From Apostichopus japonicus (Eukaryota > Echinodermata > Holothuroidea > Aspidochirotida > Stichopodidae), in NCBI RefSeq assembly GCF_037975245.1, contig NC_092568.1, positions 35,626,501 to 35,690,500 on the forward strand: 64,000 nucleotides of DNA, given 5' to 3'. A program made the position numbers and the translations under genes. The notes beneath the pieces are model-generated. The model was not told the DNA's origin, did not search any database, and saw only the letters and a program-made list of their open reading frames with translations. Shown here in pieces: positions 11,166-24,300 of the stretch; within the stretch, counting starts at the first letter, position 1; every line of letters starts with the position of its first letter.

Positions 11166-13353
11166 GTTGGGCTGGGGTTGAGGGGGCGTATAGCCTATAT
11201 ATAATAGCCCCTCCTCACCGCTTGCTACTATAGCCTTACCTAATTCATCCGTTATATAGAGAATTATATGACGTTAATGAATGACTTTTGGCATAAATGA
11301 AGTCATGAATTAATAGTAAAGTGCTTTTAGCCTAATGATTCTAAATAATCTATTCTACTTTTCACGAAATTCAGTTTTAAATTTAACCACAACAAAGTTA
11401 ACTATCTGGAATGTGCTCCTTCAAGGGTATAAGTTATTAATAATTACTGCTTCTACTCGTACAGGCTGAAATGTCAATGTTAATCCACTGTTTTAACTAG
11501 GCCTATACTAAACCAAAGCACAGTTCGAGCACCGTTGTGGGACATTATGCACCAATTGTCCCTGACAAATTGGTAATAGGGCCTACAGCCTACATTGTAA
11601 GCACGGCATTTGTCTTTGTTTCTTTTTATGTGGGATCTGACAAACGCATGACTTTTGGGCTGTAAAGTCCAGTCATTTTTACTAGATGGCATTCAGCACT
11701 TCAAAAGGGTTACTTTTCAAATATTGAATTTGTTAACGGTATGCAACCTGGACTGACACGGCCGATTTTTTTCTTTACGGTTAGCAACATATCAAAATTA
11801 ACTTAGTGCCCATCATATTCATCCATAAATGGTGTGCAACCATGTTTAATTATGTGTGTGTTTGTGGGAGGGGGGGTATAACCCCTATCCTCCTCCCCAG
11901 AACACAATATATGGGGACGAGCCTCCCACCCTTCACTCCCCACCGACAGGTAGAATATTTAAAAAAAAATACCTATAGTGTAGTCTGTAGGCCTACCAAT
12001 CCATCTTCGCCATTATTTCAAGAAGTTGGAAAATGTAGAATTAATTTACATCTTTAAGCACCCTCCACAGACGTTATACTCATCCCCTCCCCTACATAAA
12101 AAATCCCCTTCCACCCCTCCCCCTCCCCGTCCACCTATCCCCCTCCCGCCAAAAATCCACTTACAAAGATGGTTGTTAAAACATCCTTTAAAATTGCCAA
12201 TGCAGTCATCAAAACATGAAGATATGGACGCAAGCAAAACAATACCATTTGAAGGTGATTGCGATCGACTCACTCATTGTAGGCCTTTTAGCGTATTTTT
12301 CAAGATACGCCAATATCTGAATATGTTTCCATGTTGAAGGCATATACCTGTAAGGTAGCTGTGTATATGTAGCAATATCATAATAATAATGATAATAATC
12401 AGCAGTTATTTTTTACGACGCTTAAGCGATCACACATGTTGGAGAAACCCGCAAGGACTTATGGATTACAACTTACACGTCGGGTGGCTTCCAATTCAAC
12501 ATTTTAACTCAAATTTGGAATCTCTTCAATTTAAAAAGTCATTTCAGAGGGAAAACCGTAGATTGCTCTTGGATGAAAAAACACCTGGCTTACCATGACC
12601 CGGCCGGGTAGCGATTTTTTTTCCCAAACAGGTTTGCAAGTGTGCATAAATAGTCGTTCATGATTGGTCGAAAAAGTTACGTCATCACCATAGAAACCTT
12701 CACTTCGAGGTTCTGCATCCATTTGTTGCAACGAAGATATACCCGTTCAAAATTACCCGTAGCTTTTCGTATATATATTTAGATATGTTTGGAATTGGTT
12801 TAGACATATTTAGCACACTAGTATTGTATGGTCTACTTTGATCGAAGTTTTCTGTGAAGGCATTAATCGATAACATCGCACAGTGAAAGTTTCGTACAGG
12901 GTACATCACACATGCGCCATAGGCCTATATGTATTATAACTCTGTACACAGTGCAGTGACGGAAATATAACATACTATACACTATTCTGTTTTGCGTATA
13001 TTCACTCAAGACTCGTGAACTCGCGTCGTGAAGTTGCTTTTAGTGTAGGCCTACCGATTCCACGAAACGAATTCTGATTTCAATAGAACGGCTCACGAAT
13101 CGTGGATAACGTAAACACGAACCAAATAGAATATAGCGTATGTATCATAAGTGAGGTTAACATGTAATCCAAGCATTAAAAGTAAAGTTAGGGCGTTTGA
13201 AGGGAAACCCCTTAACTAGACTCAATCAAGTGTCAGTGTGTAACTCAGTATATGTCTTCAAACTTCCAAGCGATGGTTATTATTGATGCTGACGTCACGA
13301 GCAATCTGATTGGCTGAAAACTCCGTAATTGCAAACCTATTTGGGAAAAAAAA
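11166..13353. other. Intergenic, between the duplication and the complete P450
   Basis: Contains short C-rich stretches (11870-11950, 12060-12160). No ORF carries a recognised motif. A 5' UTR exon of the plus-strand P450 could lie here: its ATG is preceded at 10 bp by an acceptor-like CTTTCACAG, but I cannot place the exon. Confidence 0.5.
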
Positions 13354-13445
13354 ATTCGCGGCCGGGTATCGAACCCGGAACCTCCCGATCTCTAGACCTC
13401 ATTGTTTAAAATGCCACCGCCTTTATCCACTCGGCCACAACACCG
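13354..13445 (-). repeat. Class II (Leu/Ser-like) tRNA-derived sequence
   Basis: The minus strand has A box TGGCCGAGTGG, a long variable region and B box GGTTCGATACC with a good T stem (CCGGG/CCCGG). The 5' and 3' acceptor strands do not pair and the anticodon stem is poor, so it is probably a pseudogene or SINE head. It lies only about 55 bp upstream of the P450 start codon. Confidence 0.55.
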
Positions 13446-13501
13446 CCAACATGCCAATATGTATACGAGCTTTTTAATTTGATCTTTCACAGGTTTTCAT
13501 T

Positions 13502-14144
13502 ATGTTGTCGTTTGAGTTATTCATGTATACGCTGGTGGTTTTATTGACGCTTCTTCTTGGAGTATTTGCTTACTTTAGCAATATCATCTATCAGCAACAC
13601 GCACTGTATAGCCATTTACCTGGACCTAAGCGCTCAAGGTTCGTATAATATATTTATAAAGAATTGTACACTTTTGGACTTTCAGACGGCCTTGAGAAGC
13701 CAAAAAAAAAAAACAAAACAAAACAAAACAACAACAATACATCTAAATTGCAGTTATCAGACGAAACGAACATAAAATAAAGAACTCACAACTTTAGGAA
13801 TGAAAAACGAAACCTTGACGTTATAGACTTCAGTAAATTTTTACAACAAATGCTGACCAACTAAGAAAAGTTGGGCAACTATTTTAATCAACTGAGTACG
13901 TCGTACAGGCCTATGTAGCCGACCAAACTTGGACACAGCTTTGCCCCAAAACAAGTGAAATTACGAAATTTTAACCAATTGATTTGCCAAAAAGTGATAA
14001 ATTGGTTACAATTATTATCTGCGTTTACCTTATTTTTGGGGCAAAACTTGACATATATATCTATATATGTATCTACATATGTATATCTACATATCTACAT
14101 ATCTATATATATATATATATGTTCGATGTATGTATGTATGTATG

Positions 14145-14178
<34 letters not shown>

Positions 14179-15306
14179 TGTATGTATGTATGCATGTGTG
14201 CATGTATGTATGTATGTATGTATGTATGTATGTATGTATGTATGTATGTATGTATGTATGTATGTATGTATGTATGTATGTATGTATGTATGTATGTATG
14301 TATGTATGTATGTATGTATGTATGTATGTATGTATGTATGTATGTATGTATGTATGTATGTATGTATGTATGTATGTATGTATGTATGTATGTATGTATG
14401 TATGTATGTATGTATGTATGTATGTATGTATGTATGTATGTATGTATGTATGTATGTATGTATGTATGTATGTATGTATGTATGTATGTATGTATGTATG
14501 TATGTATGTATGTATGTATGTATGTATGTATGTATGTATGTATGTATGTATATATATATATATATATATAGAAATATAAATATATATATATATAGAAATA
14601 TAAATATAAAAAAATATATATATTCCATACATATACGGTTAGAGATATTCATCCGCATAAGGTGTTTCTATATTAAGATTACATCTCGTTTTGTTTGGAT
14701 TATGTCGATAAAATCATTTATACTCAACACGTGTTTGTTTCTTCCTTTGTCTGTCACCTGCACGTAATATGTACATACTGTAGCTACATTGTATGCCGTT
14801 ACATATGCCTTGCCGTGTATAAGTTTGTGTGGAGCTGGTACACAGGTTACCGAATATTGGTTTGTATATGGTGAACTGATTCGCGACGCGGTTTCCTATA
14901 CTGTAATTTAGTGTCAGTGTTTCCTATATAGTTTGCTTTGAAAGAGAACAAAAGATACAGATTAACAACTTTTTTACTTTCTACAATGGTCTATCATCGG
15001 TGACAATGCGTTACACAAATAATACATCACATGAATAACAGTTTACAGAAATAATAAACAGTAAAGAAATAATTTTACAAGCTAATAACATAATTATAAA
15101 CCCATTTAAAAACAGAGATATATACACAAGATCATTCCGTGGACGACTACCGATTTTTTGTTAATGTTCAGCTTGTGGAAAGAACATATGAAATCCATAT
15201 CAGTATAACCTAGTTGTTTATCGAAGCGGTGAAACATGTCGGTGTTTGTATCAGGTAAGCAATTAAAGCATAGTGTAATCCACCATGGGCTCTTGGGAGT
15301 TCGAAG

Positions 15307-15362
<56 letters not shown>

Positions 15363-18300
15363 AGGGCGGCGGAAGCACTTTTAATCTGGGGGGCACCAAC
15401 GTCGAAGGGCACTTTGCAGAAATTCGATTGGACTGATGCAGCCTGATATTTAGTACCCTTCATAACTCTTATTGTATTATCTTATTTGCGTATACACATC
15501 ACTCCATCAACGCCACCCCCTCCCCCCCCCCCCTCAAGGAAACAATGCATACTAGCACTGCAGTATCTAATGTGCAAATTGGGAAAGAAGGAAAACGACA
15601 AATGAGGTGAAATCATTATAAAGTCCAGTCCCTGCACACGCGATCGATACATGCATGAAAGCAAATGAAATATGTGAAAATACTGAAAGAAAAGTAATTT
15701 CCTATGTGTTTTTCAATGGTTAAAGTGATATTATTATGATGATTATTATTGTAACGACTTTGCCAATAATTCTAACCAATTTGGAAGGGTTATAACACGG
15801 CAAATGATTGTATGTTATCGGCATGCGATGTAATAACCGGTGCATGCCTATATGATATGCACATTAAGATGTTGAACGCGCGCGTAGCGCGCGAAAAATG
15901 TTGGTAATATTTTTCGGGCAAGTCGTTACAGCCCCCCCCCCCCCAAATCAAATTGGGCTCCTACGCCTGTGGTAGTAAACATTTAAAACTTCCCGAAATA
16001 TTTCATTCGACGTGGGTTTCGCTTTGTAAACTCTTTTTTTATTTAGAAATTTTTATGTAGAAAAAGGGCACATTTTTAATCTGAGGAAAAGTGGGGGGGG
16101 GGCACGTGCCCCCTGTGCCCCCCCGGTTCCGCCGCCCTTGATATATATATATATATTTACATAATACTATTTTTATATTTATTATTAAGTTGTATTACCT
16201 TTTCCTTTCTTTTTAAAGTTTCTTCTCAGGGAATATTAACCTAGTTCGTGAAGCTGTGACATGCAATGGGGTACCATTCATGCAAGTAGCATGGGAATTG
16301 TGAGTATATCATAGAAATTGATGTAGGTCAATTTCTATGGAGCATATACTTTGGGTTATGATTGGTCAACGATCGTCGTTCACGAAGCCTCATTTTACGG
16401 AGAGCTAATTACGTTTCATAAATATCGAAAAGTAATACGATATGTCCAGTGTCATATGTGAATGTCGACATACTATATCTGCATGTTAATATGTGTTATA
16501 ACTATGACGAGTTACATATTATCATGCCATAAATAGTTTGACTTGCTGGTGCGCTTTCTGATATCAATGAAACAAATGGTATTCCAGGGCCGACACAGGT
16601 TGAAAAGTAGCGCGCCTGTATTATGTAATAATGACAATACCATAGTTAACCGAAATATGAAATTGGCCCCTCCCAATCCCCTCCCACCCCCACCCTTCGG
16701 GAACTTCTCTCGGGAACTCAGCATAGCCGGGAGGAGCTATCAAGCTCCTCCTAAGATAAAATGTCTGTTACCAACTTCTAAATACAACATAATTTTTACA
16801 TGGATAAGGTAAAAACGTAACAAAACTTGTACGATAGTGTCCCAAATATCGAACATCCTTTTTGCTCTGGACCCTCGGGCAATGTCCAATTGTCGGATAT
16901 GTTAGTCTGTCCGTGGTCGTTGGGTAGCTTACAGGGTAGTTGGGTAAAAGTAAGTGCTAATGGCCTTCAATGTTGATCAGTACTGTAGGTACCTTTAAAA
17001 CCCAGAATTAAACTTATCCAATAGAACCGGTATCACTCTTCTTTTCAACTATACAGACAAGAGAAATACGGCCCTGTCTTCGTCTTGTTCATATTTCATA
17101 GAGAATTCGTGTTCATTTGTGATCCTGTAACTATCAAGGTAAGAACACACCTGTTATGTTATTTTGTATGTATTTCCATATGGAGAACAGTCTAAATGTG
17201 ACTAGGCGGCGTGTCTAACTACGATGATTCTGAAGGGCCAACGAGGAGTATAGATTTACCGTGTTAATATAACTCTTCTGAGAAGGTCATGTTAGTGTTA
17301 CTTATAACAAGTCATCAAATATCGTGTTCTTGTCGTGTCGAGGTGCTAGTGCAACGTCAAAATGTCAAGTTAACGTAACGTTTCAATTCGACCGCTGACG
17401 TATTTTCTATGTGTTTTCAAGTTACGTGTAATGCTATACAAACTATACAATTTGACTACATTGTCAAAGATAGGCCTATAGTATATTAGCCTATATAGTA
17501 ACTTGACAGCTCACCGTTTAGTGAACTTTCCAATGTGATAATTTTTTCCAAGATTATATTATAATCGTCAATCGTCAAGTCGAGAAATATCGTATTTGTA
17601 ACATGTTGTCGTGTTATACTAACGCGGCAAGTCTACGAACCGTATGTCCCTTCAGAACCACCGTAGTAATCCCACACATCAACGTTTACTTATATGATTA
17701 AGATATAGAAAAGTTATTGAAGATCAACTTCCCGAATCATGTAACAAAGAGAAGAAAAAAAAGAGGTAATATATAAAGCGTAGAAGGAACATGCACACGA
17801 ACGATTTACGCACATTGCAAAACATAACAATCTGAAATTGCCTTTTTGACGAGACTTACAAAGTGTGAAAAACGTTAATTTTCAGATTTTGGACATTTTT
17901 GCAATATGTGTAAGTTTGCAATGTGGACATCCCTTCTACGCTGTGGTAGGTGTGTTTACTGGGGGTTCCTGTACTTGTGATATCGAGGGCGATGTTTTAA
18001 TATTAGTCCAATTACAATAACGTCACAGCGCCCATGACGTTTGAACGTTTTTTATTTAAATCTTGCAACATAAAGTACCCTTTTCTGTGTTTTCAGTGGT
18101 AGATATTTCATAGAGCTTTATAAAGGTAATTTCAGGAAGATCAGCACAACCCTCAAACAAGTGTTGTACACTGTGATCATTGTATATGCAAATTTAAAGA
18201 AGCATTTTACAATCACCCTCATAGTTTCCGTACTGAGGTGAGATACTCGGTTGATTTAGCACTCTGTATATATATATCTGGCAATAATTTAAAATGTCAC

Positions 18301-21300
18301 AACTTACAACCTCAAGGAGACGTACCGTGTATACTTTTCAAAATTCTCTGATTTTTTTTTTTACAAAAATAAAAAGTGGAATCGTATTGATAACTTCCAA
18401 ATGCCCCCCCCCCCCCCTCAAAAAAAAAGAGGTGGGAAGTTTAGACAAGTTTGGCTAGTATAGTTAATACCTACATAGTTGATGTGATTTGATGAATTAA
18501 TTCTCTTGTTTTTAATGTCTCCTTCCATAGACATTGCTAATGAGCACAGAACACTCGAAGTCGAAAAACTATAACTCCCTGTATGGCGTGTACGGAATCC
18601 GATTCATGGGCAAGGGTTTGGTCACAGAAATAGATCACGACAAATGGAATGCCAGACGGAAGTTGTACAACATTGCTTTTCACAGGAAGTATGTTAAACC
18701 TGTGTTTCGCCCACGTGATGAAAGAGACGTGGGCGGACGGACAGGGGTTGGTTAGATATGTGTGGAGCAGTGGCGGAGCTAGGGGTATTGGTCAAGGGGG
18801 GCGAGAATGGTCTGTAGGGGCGCTTCCGACACTATCTAAGCGGAGCGCCACCACGAGTTCGCGCGGAGCGTACCGAAATTTTTGAGTAAAGATACTCCTA
18901 GATCGCCGGAAATGACCCTTTCCGGGCTTTGCTAATTTGCAGATAAAAGAAGAATGAATAGGTGTCATCGCCATAAAATTGTGACAAATGTCAATAGGTA
19001 GATGAGAGCGCAATAAAAAAGTCAATAATCGCGAATAAGTAAAAAGTGGTAAAAGCTGAATAGGGCGCCAGCAGTCCATTATTTTGAGTCCTTCAGGGGG
19101 GCATCCGCCCCCTGACTACTGTATGGACGCTCCGCCACTGGTGTGGAGGGAGTGGGAGGGGTTCAGCTTACCTTAAGAAGGTGACGAAACTTTCAAAAGG
19201 ACGATTAGCAACCTGCTCCACTGATAAGTTTTATATACAATCTTGACTTGTTGCACTAACATATATGCCTATGAGGATGCCAAGACACGGCGACCGCGAT
19301 CTCTTTCCTCTAGCCCCTTGGTTAGCACGATATTATTTGTGAAACTTATGAACCTGCATAATCAACATAAATAGGTGATATAGTTCTAACCACACATGAA
19401 CGATTGAACAATTCCGGGCGAATCCCCTGCTGATATTTGGTAATGATAACCTTCATTTTCTTTTTACATTTTAATGAAGACAGTTGATGGACTTGATGGG
19501 TGACTTCAACACGAGCTCTGATAAACTGGTTCTGAAGCTCAAGCCAGATGCTGACACTGATAAGCCCGTGCAATTGATGGACGGTTTGCGTCGAACAACG
19601 TTAGATGTTATTGCAAAGGTAGGTACAAATTAACAGATGGAGTTTCGTTCCGTGAACTATAGGACAACATTTTTTTGTTGTGTTTTTGGTAGTTATCAGA
19701 GGTTTGAAGAATGAAAACGAAGCTGAACCAGACAGCAAAACTGCAGTGCGGTTTCGATGATGCTATATGAATGTGACACACTAGGCTGTAGCGTATATAG
19801 CTAGGATGAGCAACATACTTCAATCCAAGTAGCACAGCAAAAAGCATTTAGATATGACAAACAATAATCACATTGGTAGCTGATGACCGAGATTTTATTG
19901 TATTCAGCATACATATTGATCTCTACCACAGACGACATGCTTCTTCTCAGGCCTCGACAACTTAAATTATGTTTAAAAGTACTCGTGACCGCGACTAAAA
20001 ATCTACTCCCCGAAACGCAAAATTCAATCACCAGTATGATTCCTGTTCAAGTTTCCATATTACAGATCTACAACATCAATACTTTCTGTGAACAAAGGTT
20101 AGGCACTTAGGCAAATGCATGGTGCTATGTAATTGCAAATTGAACAAATATGTTTCTGTGCAGTACGAAATTTAAACTTTAAACAAGGTTTTCACGATTT
20201 GACCCATGGTGACCTCAAATGGCTTTTCGCAAAACTTAAAACTGTTCCAATACGCTTAATTTCTTTATTCAGGCTGCTTTTGGCATAAGCGAAGAAGTTA
20301 TTTTGAAAGACAGTCCATTTATCGATGCTGTAGAAACATCTATGCAGGGAATGCATGAACAACTTCGCTATCCTTTCGATTGGGTAAGTGTTTTGGTGAA
20401 GCAGGTATTTTGTAAGTAAGTTTATACTTGCTTGAGCACATAATACAACCCTCCTTTCATAAACATGTTTGCCCTATTGCAGGTCAATATCCAGAGTTCC
20501 ATTTTGGGAAGGGGGGGGGGGGTGGGTGGCGGGGCACAATGTTGTCTGAATTCCGTCCTGGTGTTTGGTTTTGTTTAGATGAGGGGCTACTGTACGTTCT
20601 TGTACTACAAGATTACATTAGTGACGTGTGATATTTTAGATAAGTCTTTGAAAGGTGACTCCCATGTTGATGGATGTGGAGGTCTTTCTCGTGATATGGT
20701 GCATTCTGAGGCGAATAAAGTATATAATTAGGTCTACACCTTAGCTTGAGCTAATTACTACTTTTGTGTTTGTGTGTGTGTGGGGGGGGGAGGGTGGTTG
20801 AAAGTATGGTTTAGACAGTTCCCCCCACCCCCCCCCCCCTCATGGTTGGCTCTTCCTTTTTAGTTGAAGTGCACTTTTTTGAGAGAATTGCAGTTATCAA
20901 ACTGGTTGCAGTGCTCAGGGTACATGTGTTTTCGTGGTTATTGAAAATTGTAGTCATGTACGGAACGCGAAAACGTATGTTGCATCTTCAAACCTTAATT
21001 GTTGTCGTCTAAGTTGGTTTTTTTTTTTTACCAACCATTGTTGCCTCACAACATTTGTCGTTGTCTACACAATATTGTTGTCCAAAGTTATGTTACAATA
21101 TACTTTTATGTTGCTGTCTGTGTTTAGCTTTCTCGTTGACATTTATGTTGTCGTCTAAATCCAGGCTGTTGTACAAATATTCGATAGTGTTCAAACTTAC
21201 TTATAGAACACTCTCGCAACTTATGTTGTTGTGTATCATGCAAACATCATGAAAGTTTATAGTCAACAACAGAACTTTAGACAGCAACATATATGCTTGC

Positions 21301-24300
21301 CGTCTTTGCGTCTCATACATAAAACCTCAAAGGATTGTGTTTAATTGGAAGTTTAATTGCCGACAATATGGAAGCCTATATACGCAAGCTGAAATGACAA
21401 TAATGTTACTTATACGCAATTTTCCCAAATTCTGGTTTTGTTAACTCAGATGAATCCGTCTCGTTGGAAGTTCAGAAAGCAGGTTAAAAAATCATTGCTT
21501 TTCTTGCGTGATTTCGGAAAAGATATCATCACAAAAAGTCAAAAGGAACAACTCGAAGGACAACATCAAACGAACAACATTATGCACAGCATGCTTCAAT
21601 GCTTTCATCTTGACTTCTACAAGTTTGATATGGAAACAATGGTGGATGACTTCGTGACATTTTTCGTTGCCGGTAAGTGTGTGTTTCGGATGAAAGCAAA
21701 AGAAGACACAAACTATATGGCGGGTGCACATACAGACAGACATAGACACACACACACATGTGTGTTTTACATTCAGACCGAGGACCCCATTGTTTTTTCC
21801 ATTGTTCAAAATCCATGAACCCTAACCTTAACAATACCCCATAACAATATAATTCTATCAAGGACGCGGTGATTCTTTATAAATCACATCCGAGGACCTG
21901 GAATTCTTTTGTTCAAGTCCTCGGTCAGAATACAAAACAAGTGCACATACCACTGACTCGGGTCGATAGATATTATTCTACCTGATTGCAAATGGTTACC
22001 GCGTGTTTCAAGTTTGTTAACCTACAACACTTTTGTCCCTTCTGGATCACAAAGGTTTTGTTGTACAAGAATGTGGCGTAACTTAATGTTTACCTTTCTT
22101 TATCAGCCACATTTTGAAATACCTTCGACAAGTAACTGATAGTGCATATGAATTCATATCATCCGCTTCATTTCATTTATCTTTCTCTCTCTCCACCTCT
22201 CTCTCCACCCACCTCTCTCTTCCTGTTGTTTATCATTTCTTGATAGGACAAGAAACAACCAGCAATCTGCTAGGTTTTACTATTCTTGAGTTAGGAAAGC
22301 GACCGGATATTGCAAAAAGGTAAGAACAGGTATATACGTTCCGCTTATGTATTACGGGGTTAATTGGATACGCTTAAACAGAAACAAATAAGGCAACATA
22401 TGAAATAATTTGCATGTATGACTTGCATCTGCATACATAATTCTTGATTCCTTGCTAGAGGCAAAAGGAATCTATGCGATGCCAATGGTGTGTGTGTGTA
22501 TGTACGTGACACTTCCTTGTAAACACGGTAAATTAAAAAGTTAATGCTGGGTGAACTTCATAGTTGTTATGTGGGATCCGTCCGGGAGCCTATTGTTTCC
22601 TGTGAAGTTCAATGGTCATGTGGGGTCAACAGAGGACAAAAGTCTGAAACTTTGTGAACACAATAACTCAAAAAGTGACCATTTTCTCAAAAATATTTTA
22701 CACTGTATAAACAATATCATGTAACGTTCAACAATTTAATTATTGAAGGGATTGCTAGCTCAAAATTTATAAAATGTGTCTATATTGCACATAGGTAGAC
22801 TGCTCTATTCAAGTGCGGCGGAAGCACTTTTAATCTGGGGGGGGGGCACCGACATCAAAGGGCACTTTGCAGAAATTCGATTCGACTGATGCAGCCTTAT
22901 ATCTAGTACCCTTTATAACTCTTATTGTATTATCTTATTTGCGTATACACATCACTCCATCAAGGCCCCCCTCCTTCATTAAGGAAAATATGCATACTAG
23001 CACTGCAATATCCAATGTGCAAATTGGGAAGCAAGGAACAAGTTTTCGTTTTGAGACAAAATGAGGTGAAATCATGCTAGTTGCTAATGTAGGAATCTTC
23101 CGAATTTGAGTTTATTTCTTGTTAATATCTGAACAAATTTTTTTCCCATTCGAAATGGCTTTGAGTTTGACCCACAGAAATTCATAATAAGTCAGGGGTG
23201 TAGCCATGCAGGATTTGCAAAGTTGTGTGCACTATCTGAGCAGAGCGCCACCATCAGTTGGCGCGGAGCGTACAAGCAAATTTTGGTTTTACAAACCCCT
23301 CAGATGGCCGGAAACGGCCCTTTCCGAGTGTTCATTCTGGTTCCCTGGCCTCTTGCTAACTTGAGAGACCTCAATTTTTATGTAGAAAAAGGGCACTTTT
23401 TTAACCTGAGGAAAAGTGGGGGGGGGGGGGCACGTGCCCCCTGTGCCCCCCCGGTTCCGCCGCCCTTGGCTCTATTTCTAGTCTATACTATACTATTAAA
23501 TGTTATCATATCAAGTGCGGTAGGGAATCTCTATAAGCCTTTTGGCTTTCTGGTTTATCTTTCTTGGATAATTTTCATTGATATTGCATCACTGTTTTGC
23601 TTAAAGGTCTGGTGTATAGACCCCAACCATAGCACGCTATCATGGAAAAGTTTCTTGAGATTACGTAAACGACCTGCCTTGGTCGTAAGATGACCTCTTG
23701 TTACCAATTAGTCTGCAACGCCTACCATATATTTTTTCTTGTATGAGAGTATTTGTGTTGACGCTGTATGATTAACTACACTGTAGACATGAACATATTT
23801 CCACAGTGTTTACACAAAGAGCCTAATGGTGGTAAATAGCTATGCAGGCTAATTGTAGAGCCAGCAGGTCGATTTACGACCGTGGCAGGCCGATTACGTA
23901 ATCACAAAACTTTCATAGCTATAGCGTGCTATAATTGGAGCCAATAAAGCAAATTGGAGCCAACAAAGACCTATACTAAGACTATAGCAATACATAGAAA
24001 CATTAAAACAAAAAAGGTTATTCTTGTGACATACAGGAGAGTAAGTGATTATGGAACCAAATGTTTCATTGTTGAGAACGTACTATGACCCTTATTTCAT
24101 TGTATATAAGGCAAAGGATCTAAGTTGTATGAATATCAATTAATATGTGGTGTTATAAAATAAACGTTGACAAGTATTTCCGTTAATTTTAAATTTCTTT
24201 GCTAGCGTGAATACAAGCAGAGATCTTAACGATAATACTCAATCGAAAGCATGCATGTATGTGTGTTTGATGCATGTTGTATGTATATGTATGTGTGTAT

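Noticed and set aside
13354-13445. Functional tRNA-Leu/Ser gene (minus strand)
   Set aside because: Acceptor strands do not pair and the anticodon arm is irregular; treated as tRNA-derived repeat.
13955-14767. Long ORFs with MYVC and HTYI repeats on both strands
   Set aside because: They are translations of the ATGT microsatellite in all frames; no flanking coding signal.
23223-23693. 156-aa ORF with proline- and glycine-rich middle
   Set aside because: It reads through the right part and terminus of the family B MITE and into flanking DNA; the composition comes from G/C runs.
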